From: an uncultured Christensenellaceae bacterium
Lineage (GTDB): Bacteria; Bacillota; Clostridia; Christensenellales; Christensenellaceae
Direction: 5' to 3'
Assembly: GCA_934438035.1 (NCBI GenBank)
Contig: CAKSBK010000073.1
Coordinates: 1 to 5,890 of the forward strand
Length of the DNA: 5,890 nucleotides
Below are positions 1 through 5,890 of the stretch, one piece after another (position 1 is the stretch's first letter; each line of letters begins with the position of its first letter). The position numbers and the translations under genes were made by a program. Under the pieces are notes generated by a model that ran no database searches, was not told where the DNA came from, and worked only from the letters and a program-made list of their open reading frames with translations.

Positions 1-513
1 ATAAATATCAATCTCTTCGTCTCGTGTTTTGATATACTTTTTCTGAACAGACTCAATTTTTCTTAAAAGAGCAAGCTTTTCATCCGTAATATGAAACTCG
101 TTTTTCATAAAGGAATCGCAGTTTTCGCCGTACAGCGCAAGATTTTCCCTGTATAGCTTTGTAGGACGTATTCCCGTTAAATTTCCCCAGGGAAGCTCTT
201 TTTTAAAGTATTCGTTCAAGCAGGAAAACGCCGCCTGCTTTGCGCCCCTTTTGCGCATTTTTTTATATAGTATTTCGTCCTCAATCGGCGGTTTTTGCGT
301 CTTTGCGCCGCTTTTTGCCAAAAGACTTCCGTCATAATACAATTCGCACGTATGGCAAAACTCTTTTTCATTAAAAAAATGTCTTAAAAACCAGCCGTCT
401 TCTATAAACTCGCTTGTAAAGTCTATCTTCCTCACCGGAATAAACAGGCGTATTTCGTCAGCAATTTCGTTTAAAAGCTCGGGGAGGTCGCTCTGCAGTG
501 AAATTTTGCTCAT
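1..513 (-). CDS. hemZ: HemZ-type radical SAM protein (coproporphyrinogen dehydrogenase-like), N-terminal part only
   Basis: Translating the minus strand from the ATG at 513 gives 171 residues with no stop up to the window edge, beginning MSKISLQSDLPELLNEIADE. The key signature is LPWGNLTGIRPTKL (107-120), the conserved motif that precedes the radical SAM domain in HemZ proteins. The visible part ends in DEEIDIY (165-171), which in the family leads directly into the IGIPFCPTxC-type CxxxCxxC iron-sulfur motif, so the catalytic domain lies just outside the window. Annotated HemZ proteins are thought to carry out oxygen-independent oxidative decarboxylation of coproporphyrinogen III, but many clostridial members are untested. 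The start is well fixed: an in-frame stop (526-528) lies five codons upstream with no other start codon between, and the ATG overlaps the preceding stop as ATGA. Full length would be expected near 450-500 residues. The family call is inferred from the N-terminal signature and from the gene order. Confidence 0.88.
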   Translation of the reverse strand, partial: MSKISLQSDLPELLNEIADEIRLFIPVRKIDFTSEFIEDGWFLRHFFNEKEFCHTCELYYDGSLLAKSGAKTQKPPIEDEILYKKMRKRGAKQAAFSCLNEYFKKELPWGNLTGIRPTKLYRENLALYGENCDSFMKNEFHITDEKLALLRKIESVQKKYIKTRDEEIDIY

Positions 514-1133
514 GACATATACGGATTATTTGTAATTTCAAAATCCAGCGAGGAAGAGCTGTCATGTCCGGGGTTCACCGTGTAATCCGGATATTCGTCT
601 AAAGCGGCAAGCTTTTTAAGCGAGGTTATTATTTCATCAAAATCTCCGCCGGGAAAATCCGTTCTGCCGATAGAAAGATGAAAAAGTGTATCTCCCGTAA
701 AAAGCACGTTTTCACAAGCATACGTTACTCCGCCTTTAGTATGCCCGGGCGTGGCTATAACCTTTATTTTCATACCCGCAACAGACAAAACTTCTCCGTC
801 ATTTAAAAGCTTATCCACCTTGGCGCAAACAAGAGGATGTCCGAATGCCGCAGATAAATTCAAGCTCGGATTGCTAAGAAGCTCGTCGTCGTGCTCTCCT
901 ATATATACGGGGGCTTTAAACTCGCTTCTCGCCCTTTCAAGACCCGCTATATGGTCGTAATGCCCGTGAGTAAGCAGTATTGCCTTAACGCTTAGATTTT
1001 CCTGTAAAACGCAGCGCTTAAGCTTTTCAAAGTCAAACGACGGGTCTATAACCGCCGCTTCTCGCGTCTGTTCGTTATATATAACATACGTGTTTACGCC
1101 CATTATGTCGTTAATTATTTTTATTACCTGCAT
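510..1133 (-). CDS. Metallo-beta-lactamase-fold hydrolase, glyoxalase II-like
   Basis: A 207-residue cytoplasmic (no signal peptide or membrane segment) binuclear metal hydrolase. The metal ligands can all be placed: THGHYDH (55-61; H56, H58, D60, H61), H131 in TPGHTKGG, D148 in FTGDTLF and H190 in NPGHD. The segment SIGRTDFPGG (154-163) is typical of the compact glyoxalase II/GloB-like hydrolases that cleave thioesters such as hydroxyacyl-glutathione; clostridial versions lack the C-terminal helical glutathione-binding domain, so the true substrate (another thiol ester, or something else) is unknown and a gloB symbol is not justified. The tail after H190 reads DSSSSLDFEITNNPYMS rather than the more usual GPxTTIxxE-type sequence. 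The start follows dtd with no gap, using an AAAGG site eight bases upstream within dtd. The stop overlaps hemZ by four bases. This protein is a regular member of the clostridial relA-dtd-hemZ cluster. Confidence 0.93.
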   Translation of the reverse strand: MQVIKIINDIMGVNTYVIYNEQTREAAVIDPSFDFEKLKRCVLQENLSVKAILLTHGHYDHIAGLERARSEFKAPVYIGEHDDELLSNPSLNLSAAFGHPLVCAKVDKLLNDGEVLSVAGMKIKVIATPGHTKGGVTYACENVLFTGDTLFHLSIGRTDFPGGDFDEIITSLKKLAALDEYPDYTVNPGHDSSSSLDFEITNNPYMS

Positions 1134-1583
1134 TTAAAAAGCCTTTCTGCTGTCAAGTAGAATTGTTACGGGACCGTCGTTTTCAAAAGCGATTTTCATA
1201 TCCGCTCCGAAAATACCCGTCTTAACGGGAATTTCCGTTTTATTAAATCTGTTTACCGCTTCTTCATAAAGCTTTTTTGAGTTCTCATGCTCTCCCGCCA
1301 AAACAAAGCTCGGGCGATTTCCCTTCCTTGCGTCTCCGAGCAAGGTAAACTGCGAAACCACCATTATTTCTCCGCCGACGTCCTTTACGCTTAAATTCAT
1401 CTTTCCCTCGTCGTCCGAAAAAATCCTCAGCGAGGCGCTCTTTTTTACTATATAGTCAATGTCTTTTTCGCCGTCGCCCGTCTGCGCCCCTAAGAGCACC
1501 AATATTCCCCTGTCTATATGGGAAACAATTTCTCCGTCAACCGTTAGGCGGGCATAATTTACTCTTTGAACTACCGCTCTCAT
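1134..1583 (-). CDS. dtd: D-aminoacyl-tRNA deacylase (Dtd)
   Basis: Dtd is a small cytoplasmic homodimer that hydrolyses D-amino acids (and glycine mischarged on tRNA-Ala) from tRNA, protecting translation from wrong-handed residues. At 149 residues it has the normal family length and starts with the typical MRAVVQRV. The two active-site signatures are present: SQFTL (77-81) and the Gly-cisPro loop NDGPVT (135-140), which enforces chirality by excluding L-residues. The segments GDARKGNRPSF (83-93) and VKTGIFGADM (120-129) are also standard for the family. The start codon shares one base with the relA stop (TGATG), with an AGGGTG ribosome-binding site eight bases upstream inside relA. The stop TAA directly abuts the next ATG. 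This adjacency implies translational coupling with relA. The relA-dtd pairing is common in Bacillota. Nothing looks broken or transferred. Confidence 0.97.
   Translation of the reverse strand: MRAVVQRVNYARLTVDGEIVSHIDRGILVLLGAQTGDGEKDIDYIVKKSASLRIFSDDEGKMNLSVKDVGGEIMVVSQFTLLGDARKGNRPSFVLAGEHENSKKLYEEAVNRFNKTEIPVKTGIFGADMKIAFENDGPVTILLDSRKAF
1142..1146 (-). promoter_or_regulatory. Ribosome-binding site of the MBL hydrolase gene inside the dtd 3' end
   Basis: AAAGG lies eight bases before the ATG and is embedded in the final dtd codons (Arg-Lys-Ala). It supports the start that abuts the dtd stop codon. Confidence 0.6.
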
Positions 1584-3724
1584 CAGGAATTCACCCTATA
1601 AACGTTTTCAACCGAACGTATTTGTTTTATTTTTTCAATAAGAACTTCAAGATCCTGAATATCGCTTACCTCCAAAATAATATTAAACGCAAACTTACCG
1701 TTTTTGGTGCTTCTCGCGTTAAGATTTGAAAGAGTAAGCCCCATGTTGTATATAAGCTGAGAAATTTCCACGATAAGGCCTTGCCTGTCGTTACCCTCAA
1801 CTTTAATTTCAACATGAAAAGCAGTATTCTGATGTCCTGCCCATTCAACCTCTATTTCTCTGCTCTTATCAAAATTAAGAGCGACTATATTAGAGCAGTC
1901 CGCCCTATGAACGGAAACTCCTCTTCCTCTTGTTATATAGCCTATAATGGCGTCGCCAGGCAAGGGGTTACAGCATTTTGCAAAACGCACCGTAAGGTCA
2001 TTATACCCTTTTACTATTACTCCGCCCGCCTCGTTATGCTTCTTTTGCTCTTTTAACAGAAGCTTTTGCTCGATTTTATGCTCTCTGTTATAAGCCTGGA
2101 TCAAGCGAATAAGTATTTGCCCGGTCGTAAGCCCGCCGTAGCCCACCGCAGCATACATATCTTCTAATGAATTTAATGTATAACGCTTAAAAATCGATTT
2201 AAGCCATTCCGGTCTTGTGAGGTCAAAAAGATTATATCCTTCCCTTTTAGCCTCCTTTTCCAGCATCTCTCTGCCTTTATGAATGTTTTCTTCTTTAAAT
2301 TCCTTTTTAAACCACGCTCTGATTTTATTTCTCGCCTGCGCGGTTTTAACCATATTAAGCCAGTCTCTCGAGGGGCCTTTATTTGCGGAGCTTGTTATTA
2401 TTTCAACAATATCGCCGGTTTTAAGCTCGTAATTGAGAGGAACGAGCTTTCCGTTTACCTTCGCGCCTATACAGCGATTGCCTATCTGAGAATGCACCGA
2501 ATATGCAAAATCAAGCGGCGTTGAGCCCTTTACAAAGTCCTTTACGTCTCCCTTAGGAGTAAACACGAAAACGTTATCGGAAAAGAAGTTTATTTTAAGA
2601 GCTTCGACAAATTCTTTGGAATCCTTAACGTCCTTTTGCCACTCCATAAGCTCCTTTAGCCAGTTTATGTTTTCGTCCATATCGGTTTTGCCCTTTATGC
2701 CCTCTTTATATTTCCAGTGAGCGGCAATACCGTATTCGGCGGTCATATGCATTTCCTTTGTTCTTATCTGCACTTCAAAGGGCTTGCCGTCCGCACCTAA
2801 AAGAGTAGTGTGCAGGGACTGATACATATTCTGCTTGGGAACGGCTATATAGTCCTTAAAACGCATAGGAAGCGGCTTCCACGCAGTATGAACCGCGCCT
2901 AAAATCGCATAACAATCCTTTACGGTATCTACTATAATTCTTACCGCAACAAGGTCATAAAGCTCGTCAAAGGACTTGTTTTTGGTCTTCATCTTTTTAT
3001 AGATGCTGTATATATGCTTGGGTCTTCCGTCTATCTCAAAAGGAATGCCGAGCGGCGTAACCTGCTCTTTAATTTCTTTAATGACCTTTGCAATATATTC
3101 CGTGCGCTCCGCTCGCGTTGAATTAAGCATGAGCGCGATATCTCTATACGCTTCCGGTTCAAGATATTTAAGCGCAAGGTCTTCAAATTCCCACTTGAAA
3201 GCGTTAATACCTAAACGGTTAGCCAAAGGAGCGTATATCTCAAGCGTCTCCTGCGACTTCTCTTTTTGCTTTTGTTCAGTTTGATAATTAAGCGTGCGCA
3301 TATTATGAAGTCTGTCCGCAAGCTTAATAATTACGACTCTTATATCAGCAGCCATTGCAAGGAACATTTTTCTCATGCTCTCTGCCTGAGCTTCTTCCTT
3401 AGACTGAAAATCAAACTTCTTTAATTTGGTAACTCCGTCGACTATGAGCGCAACCTCATTGCCAAATTCTTTTTTTACGTAATCTATAGAATATTCCGTA
3501 TCTTCAGGCACGTCATGAAGCATACCCGCGCAAATACTTACGCTGTCAAGCCCCAAATCCGCCAAAATACGAACGACTGCGACAGGGTGAATTATATACG
3601 GCTCGCCGGACTTTCTCTTTTGACCTTCGTGCGCCTTTTCCGCAACGTCAAAAGCTTTTTTTATTAACTTGTCATCAGCATATATGGGATAATCCCTTAT
3701 AAAATCCTCATATAATTGCGACAT
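1583..3724 (-). CDS. relA: Bifunctional (p)ppGpp synthetase/hydrolase, long RSH (Rel) family
   Basis: This cytoplasmic, ribosome-associated enzyme makes (p)ppGpp from ATP and GTP/GDP on amino-acid starvation and also hydrolyses it. All domains of a long RSH protein are visible in 713 residues: an HD hydrolase (about 25-180) with HP at 46-47, HDVPEDT at 70-76 and LADRLHNMRT at 135-144; a synthetase domain (about 230-345) with GRPKHIYSIYKKM (233-245), RFKD (288-291), YQSLHTT (301-307) and EVQIRT (317-322); a TGS domain (about 385-445); a helical region; a zinc-finger/RIS region with CC at 584-585, H606 and C610; and a C-terminal ACT domain (about 634-711). The HD residues are intact, and RFKD belongs to the RXKD type known from bifunctional rather than synthetase-only enzymes, so both activities are inferred. 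Start Met is set by a strong Shine-Dalgarno six bases upstream. The stop overlaps the dtd start by one base. Odd points are Pro73 within the HD motif and Met287 just before RFKD, where Val/Ile and Gly are usual. Confidence 0.97.
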   Translation of the reverse strand: MSQLYEDFIRDYPIYADDKLIKKAFDVAEKAHEGQKRKSGEPYIIHPVAVVRILADLGLDSVSICAGMLHDVPEDTEYSIDYVKKEFGNEVALIVDGVTKLKKFDFQSKEEAQAESMRKMFLAMAADIRVVIIKLADRLHNMRTLNYQTEQKQKEKSQETLEIYAPLANRLGINAFKWEFEDLALKYLEPEAYRDIALMLNSTRAERTEYIAKVIKEIKEQVTPLGIPFEIDGRPKHIYSIYKKMKTKNKSFDELYDLVAVRIIVDTVKDCYAILGAVHTAWKPLPMRFKDYIAVPKQNMYQSLHTTLLGADGKPFEVQIRTKEMHMTAEYGIAAHWKYKEGIKGKTDMDENINWLKELMEWQKDVKDSKEFVEALKINFFSDNVFVFTPKGDVKDFVKGSTPLDFAYSVHSQIGNRCIGAKVNGKLVPLNYELKTGDIVEIITSSANKGPSRDWLNMVKTAQARNKIRAWFKKEFKEENIHKGREMLEKEAKREGYNLFDLTRPEWLKSIFKRYTLNSLEDMYAAVGYGGLTTGQILIRLIQAYNREHKIEQKLLLKEQKKHNEAGGVIVKGYNDLTVRFAKCCNPLPGDAIIGYITRGRGVSVHRADCSNIVALNFDKSREIEVEWAGHQNTAFHVEIKVEGNDRQGLIVEISQLIYNMGLTLSNLNARSTKNGKFAFNIILEVSDIQDLEVLIEKIKQIRSVENVYRVNS
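1592..1597 (-). promoter_or_regulatory. Ribosome-binding site of dtd inside the relA 3' end
   Basis: AGGGTG lies eight bases before the dtd ATG and is part of the last codons of relA. Together with the one-base TGATG overlap it supports the dtd start and suggests coupled translation. Confidence 0.65.
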
Positions 3725-3730
3725 AGTACT

Positions 3731-3737
3731 CTCCTTA
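3731..3737 (-). promoter_or_regulatory. Ribosome-binding site of relA, overlapping the recJ stop
   Basis: The mRNA reads TAAGGAGAG, six bases (after TAAGGAG) before the relA ATG. The first three bases are the recJ stop codon TAA, so a terminating ribosome on recJ sits on the relA initiation region. This is the strongest Shine-Dalgarno in the window and fixes the relA start. Confidence 0.85.
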
Positions 3738-5890
3738 TTTTAAAAGGCTCTCAAAAGCCGTCTCGGTTATACTGCGCTTTTGCACCCTATCGTTTATTTT
3801 AATGAATATTTTATCACTTTTTTTAATTTCAATCAACTTTTGCTCGGCAAAAACATTAAACACATACCACATTTTATTAAATGCTACGTTTAGTTCGCAA
3901 GCGGATATTGAATTGTTTATAAGCTCGGAAATCGTTGCCGCACCGCCCGCCTTTGAAAACGCCCGCAAATATGCGGAATATTCTTCCTTAGCAACGAAGC
4001 AGGATCTCGCAAAAGAAAGGTATGTATTATAAAGCCCTGCGTTAATAAGTATTTTTGCGTTTTTACAGCCATATGCGCTTATCATGTCTCCGCAGCAATA
4101 AATGTTATTGTATATTCCGAAAACTTCATTCGTATTCGGTAAAACTATCGCTGCGTTTTCACCGTTATATTGCAAAAGGGCTTTACCATATACCGGAAGA
4201 TTAATATCCTTTATTGATTTAAACGCCGATAAACCGGGAGCGCTTCCTATTAAAACGCAGGTTCCCACCGGCGTTTTTAAGTCCTCCTTTAATTCGGCTA
4301 TCCATTCCTGCGCGCTTTTGTATATTTTATAGTTACCTTTGTCGGAAATAATTTCATACAGACAAACGATTTGCCTAATTAAATCCTTTTGAAATCCCTT
4401 GTTAAATTCACTTTCGTTAAAATCTCTTCTGTTAAAAACGCACGCTCTAAGCTGAATGGATTTTGTCGAATTGTATTCGTTTATTTCAAGCTCGCCGACA
4501 ATATCCGCATGCGCTCCGTCCTTAATTTCGGGAGCTGAAAAATATATAAGGTTTAGGCTGTCGTTAATACGCATTTTTGCATGGCGTCCGTCTATACCCA
4601 TTCGCCTTATTGCCGTAAGCTCTGCGTCAGAGACTAAAAACCTCGGCTTTTCGTTTGCTTCACCACAGGGTTCCAAAAGCTCAAGCTCTTTTACATCGTC
4701 AAGAGTAATGCTTTTTGGGTCGATACATTCATCGTAAATCTCGCTTTTTATAAATACGTCCTTTGTATAGTTGTTTTCAATATACTCGTTAGCTCTTTTG
4801 AATAGTTCATCGAAATTTTCTTCTTTTAGAGTTAAACCCGCAGCCTGCTTATGTCCGCCGAATTTTAAAAATAAATCGGCGCAGGAGTTAAGGACTTTGT
4901 AAATATCTATTTTCTCAACGCTTCTTGCGGAGCCGGTTAGAATACCGTCTTTTATCTTAAATATTACGGCGGGTCTGTTAAAACGCTCTTTTATCGCAGA
5001 AGCACATAAACCCACTATTCCCTCATCATAATCCTCGCTTTTAAGCATAATTATATTGCAGTCGGAGATGTTAAGCTTCAGCGCTTCCGCAACGCACCTA
5101 TCTGAAATTTCCTTTTGAAGCTCCTGCCTTTTTGCGTTTAACTCGCAAAGAGCTGCGGCGCATTGTGCGGCTTCGCCCTCATTTTCGCTTATGAGCATGT
5201 TAAGCGCGGTTCTTGCGGAGGAAAGTCTGCTTGCGGCGTTAATTCGCGGAGATATTCCGTAGCCTATCTGCATCGAATTAACCGTTTTTTGATTTATCCC
5301 CGCCGCCTGCATAAGGTATTTAAAGCCTTTTTGGGGATTTGTTCTGAGCTTTTCTATTCCTAAAGCCGCTATAACTCTGTTTTCTCCCGTAAGCGGAACC
5401 ATATCCGCAATCGTAGCAACGGCGGCAATGTCAATTAAATCCAGAGCCTCTTCTTCAAGCATTCCATATGCTATTTTAAAAGCAATAGCTGCGCCGCAAA
5501 GATTCTTATACGGATAGTTTTCACCCGGACGCTTAGGATCTAAAATATATGGGGTGTCCGGCAGTATTCCGCATTCGTGATGATCGGCAATTATAAAATC
5601 AACACCCATTTCCCTACATGTTTTAACGTCTTCTACGCTCCTTATGCCGCAGTCTACCGAGATTATTAATGACGCCTCCGAGCAAAGCTCTGCTATCGCC
5701 TTTGCATTTGTTCCGTATCCCTCCGTAAAGCGGTTCGGAACATACACTATGGGCTCGCAGCCAAGGCGCTTTAACAGCTTATACATTATAGCCGCAGCGC
5801 ATATTCCGTCCGTGTCGTAATCAGAATAAATTGCAATCTGCTCGCCGGAAGATATTGCTTCGTCTATTCTCGATAAAACCTCCTCCATAG
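3735..5890 (-). CDS. recJ: Single-stranded-DNA-specific exonuclease RecJ, 5'-truncated by window edge
   Basis: RecJ degrades single-stranded DNA 5' to 3' in the cytoplasm during recombination and base-excision or mismatch repair, using a Mn/Mg-dependent DHH phosphoesterase core. Residues are counted from the first visible Met (5888). Seen in order: motif I DYDTDG (23-28), a VDCG strand (78-81), ADHHECG (101-107), LCGAAIAFK (130-138), a DIAAVATIADMVPL segment ending in GENR (153-171), SPRINAASRL (213-222), a GSARS stretch (319-323), the DHHA1 signature GGHKQAAG (344-351), EPCGEANEKPRF (406-417) entering an OB-fold (about 418-485), then a C-terminal extension to 717. The family normally has about 50-80 residues before motif I, and the frame stays open to the window edge, so the Met at 5888 is probably internal and the full protein would be near 780 residues, as in long Firmicutes RecJ. 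The gene ends in TAA ten bases before relA. Two glycines usual in the family are replaced (NAASRL, GEAN), but all metal-binding motifs remain. Confidence 0.95.
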   Translation of the reverse strand, partial: MEEVLSRIDEAISSGEQIAIYSDYDTDGICAAAIMYKLLKRLGCEPIVYVPNRFTEGYGTNAKAIAELCSEASLIISVDCGIRSVEDVKTCREMGVDFIIADHHECGILPDTPYILDPKRPGENYPYKNLCGAAIAFKIAYGMLEEEALDLIDIAAVATIADMVPLTGENRVIAALGIEKLRTNPQKGFKYLMQAAGINQKTVNSMQIGYGISPRINAASRLSSARTALNMLISENEGEAAQCAAALCELNAKRQELQKEISDRCVAEALKLNISDCNIIMLKSEDYDEGIVGLCASAIKERFNRPAVIFKIKDGILTGSARSVEKIDIYKVLNSCADLFLKFGGHKQAAGLTLKEENFDELFKRANEYIENNYTKDVFIKSEIYDECIDPKSITLDDVKELELLEPCGEANEKPRFLVSDAELTAIRRMGIDGRHAKMRINDSLNLIYFSAPEIKDGAHADIVGELEINEYNSTKSIQLRACVFNRRDFNESEFNKGFQKDLIRQIVCLYEIISDKGNYKIYKSAQEWIAELKEDLKTPVGTCVLIGSAPGLSAFKSIKDINLPVYGKALLQYNGENAAIVLPNTNEVFGIYNNIYCCGDMISAYGCKNAKILINAGLYNTYLSFARSCFVAKEEYSAYLRAFSKAGGAATISELINNSISACELNVAFNKMWYVFNVFAEQKLIEIKKSDKIFIKINDRVQKRSITETAFESLLK

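Larger units (their letters stand above)
1..5890 (-). other. Segment of one polycistronic unit, recJ-relA-dtd-MBL-hemZ
   Basis: All five genes point the same way and their junctions are a 10-base gap, a one-base overlap, an exact abutment and a four-base overlap. Only bases 3725-3734 are outside a coding frame. No hairpin-plus-T terminator or promoter can fit between the genes, so a single transcript entering upstream of recJ and leaving beyond hemZ is inferred. Promoters inside coding sequence cannot be excluded by eye. Confidence 0.75.

Noticed and set aside
1..513. Apparent non-coding leader or intergenic stretch at the left end
   Set aside because: The minus strand is open for all 171 codons and carries the HemZ LTGIRPTK signature, so it is a truncated gene.
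751..960. Plus-strand open frame of 69 codons opposite the MBL hydrolase
   Set aside because: It lies wholly antisense to a gene with all its catalytic motifs, has no recognisable domain, and looks like a shadow of codon bias.
1666..1848. Minus-strand open frame of 60 codons in a second frame inside relA
   Set aside because: It is an out-of-frame reading of the ACT domain sequence with no recognised product.
1781..2056. Plus-strand open frame of 91 codons opposite the relA 3' part
   Set aside because: It is antisense to the conserved zinc-finger and ACT region of Rel; the reading has no family resemblance.
3003..3284. Plus-strand open frame of 93 codons opposite the Rel synthetase region
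   Set aside because: It is antisense to strongly conserved Rel sequence and has no supporting signal.
3497..3517. Rel as a hydrolase-dead, synthetase-only enzyme because of the altered HD motif
   Set aside because: The His-Asp, Glu-Asp and the downstream LADRLHNMRT residues are all present and RFKD is of the bifunctional type, so loss of hydrolase is not supported.
3725..3734. Possible promoter or terminator between recJ and relA
   Set aside because: Ten bases containing part of a Shine-Dalgarno leave no room for either element.
3802..5363. Several plus-strand open frames of 66-93 codons opposite recJ
   Set aside because: All are fully contained in the recJ coding region, have no recognisable motif, and would require a second dense coding layer.
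1..5890. CRISPR array, transposon, tRNA or riboswitch
   Set aside because: No regularly spaced repeats, terminal inverted repeats, transposase, cloverleaf sequence or untranslated leader can be seen; almost every base is inside a recognised gene.

Overview
This is an almost fully coding stretch of a bacterial chromosome. Five genes all lie on the minus strand and read from high to low coordinates: recJ (5' end cut by the window edge), a long bifunctional rel/relA (p)ppGpp synthetase-hydrolase, dtd (D-aminoacyl-tRNA deacylase), a small glyoxalase II-like metallo-beta-lactamase-fold hydrolase, and the first 171 codons of hemZ (3' end cut). The content and order recJ - relA - dtd - MBL hydrolase - hemZ match a conserved housekeeping cluster of Bacillota, above all Clostridia, where hisS and aspS commonly follow. 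The moderate-to-low GC by eye, purine-rich Shine-Dalgarno sites and the long RecJ with a Firmicutes-type C-terminal extension agree. I would call the source an anaerobic clostridial bacterium, possibly an uncultured gut lineage, but the genus cannot be read from this window.

Layout: recJ occupies 3735-5890 and its true start lies upstream of the window. A 10-base gap holds the spacer in front of relA (1583-3724), whose Shine-Dalgarno overlaps the recJ stop codon. relA and dtd (1134-1583) share one base (TGATG). dtd and the MBL gene (510-1133) abut exactly (TAAATG). The MBL gene and hemZ (1-513) overlap by four bases (ATGA). No stretch is long enough to hold a separate RNA gene, promoter or terminator, so everything seen is best read as the middle of one polycistronic unit that continues on both sides.

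Functionally the genes are a mixed maintenance set: single-strand DNA exonuclease for repair (RecJ), stringent-response alarmone control (Rel), proofreading of mischarged D-aminoacyl-tRNA (Dtd), a thioester/metabolite hydrolase of unknown substrate, and a radical-SAM porphyrin-type enzyme (HemZ). A link between Rel and Dtd through translation quality and amino-acid stress is plausible, but the grouping may simply reflect conserved gene order.

I found no mobile element, CRISPR array, RNA gene or novel system. The points worth a second look are modest: the absence of apt between recJ and relA, several substitutions next to catalytic motifs in Rel, RecJ and the MBL protein, a hemZ start with no visible ribosome-binding site, and whether HemZ acts in heme synthesis at all in this organism.
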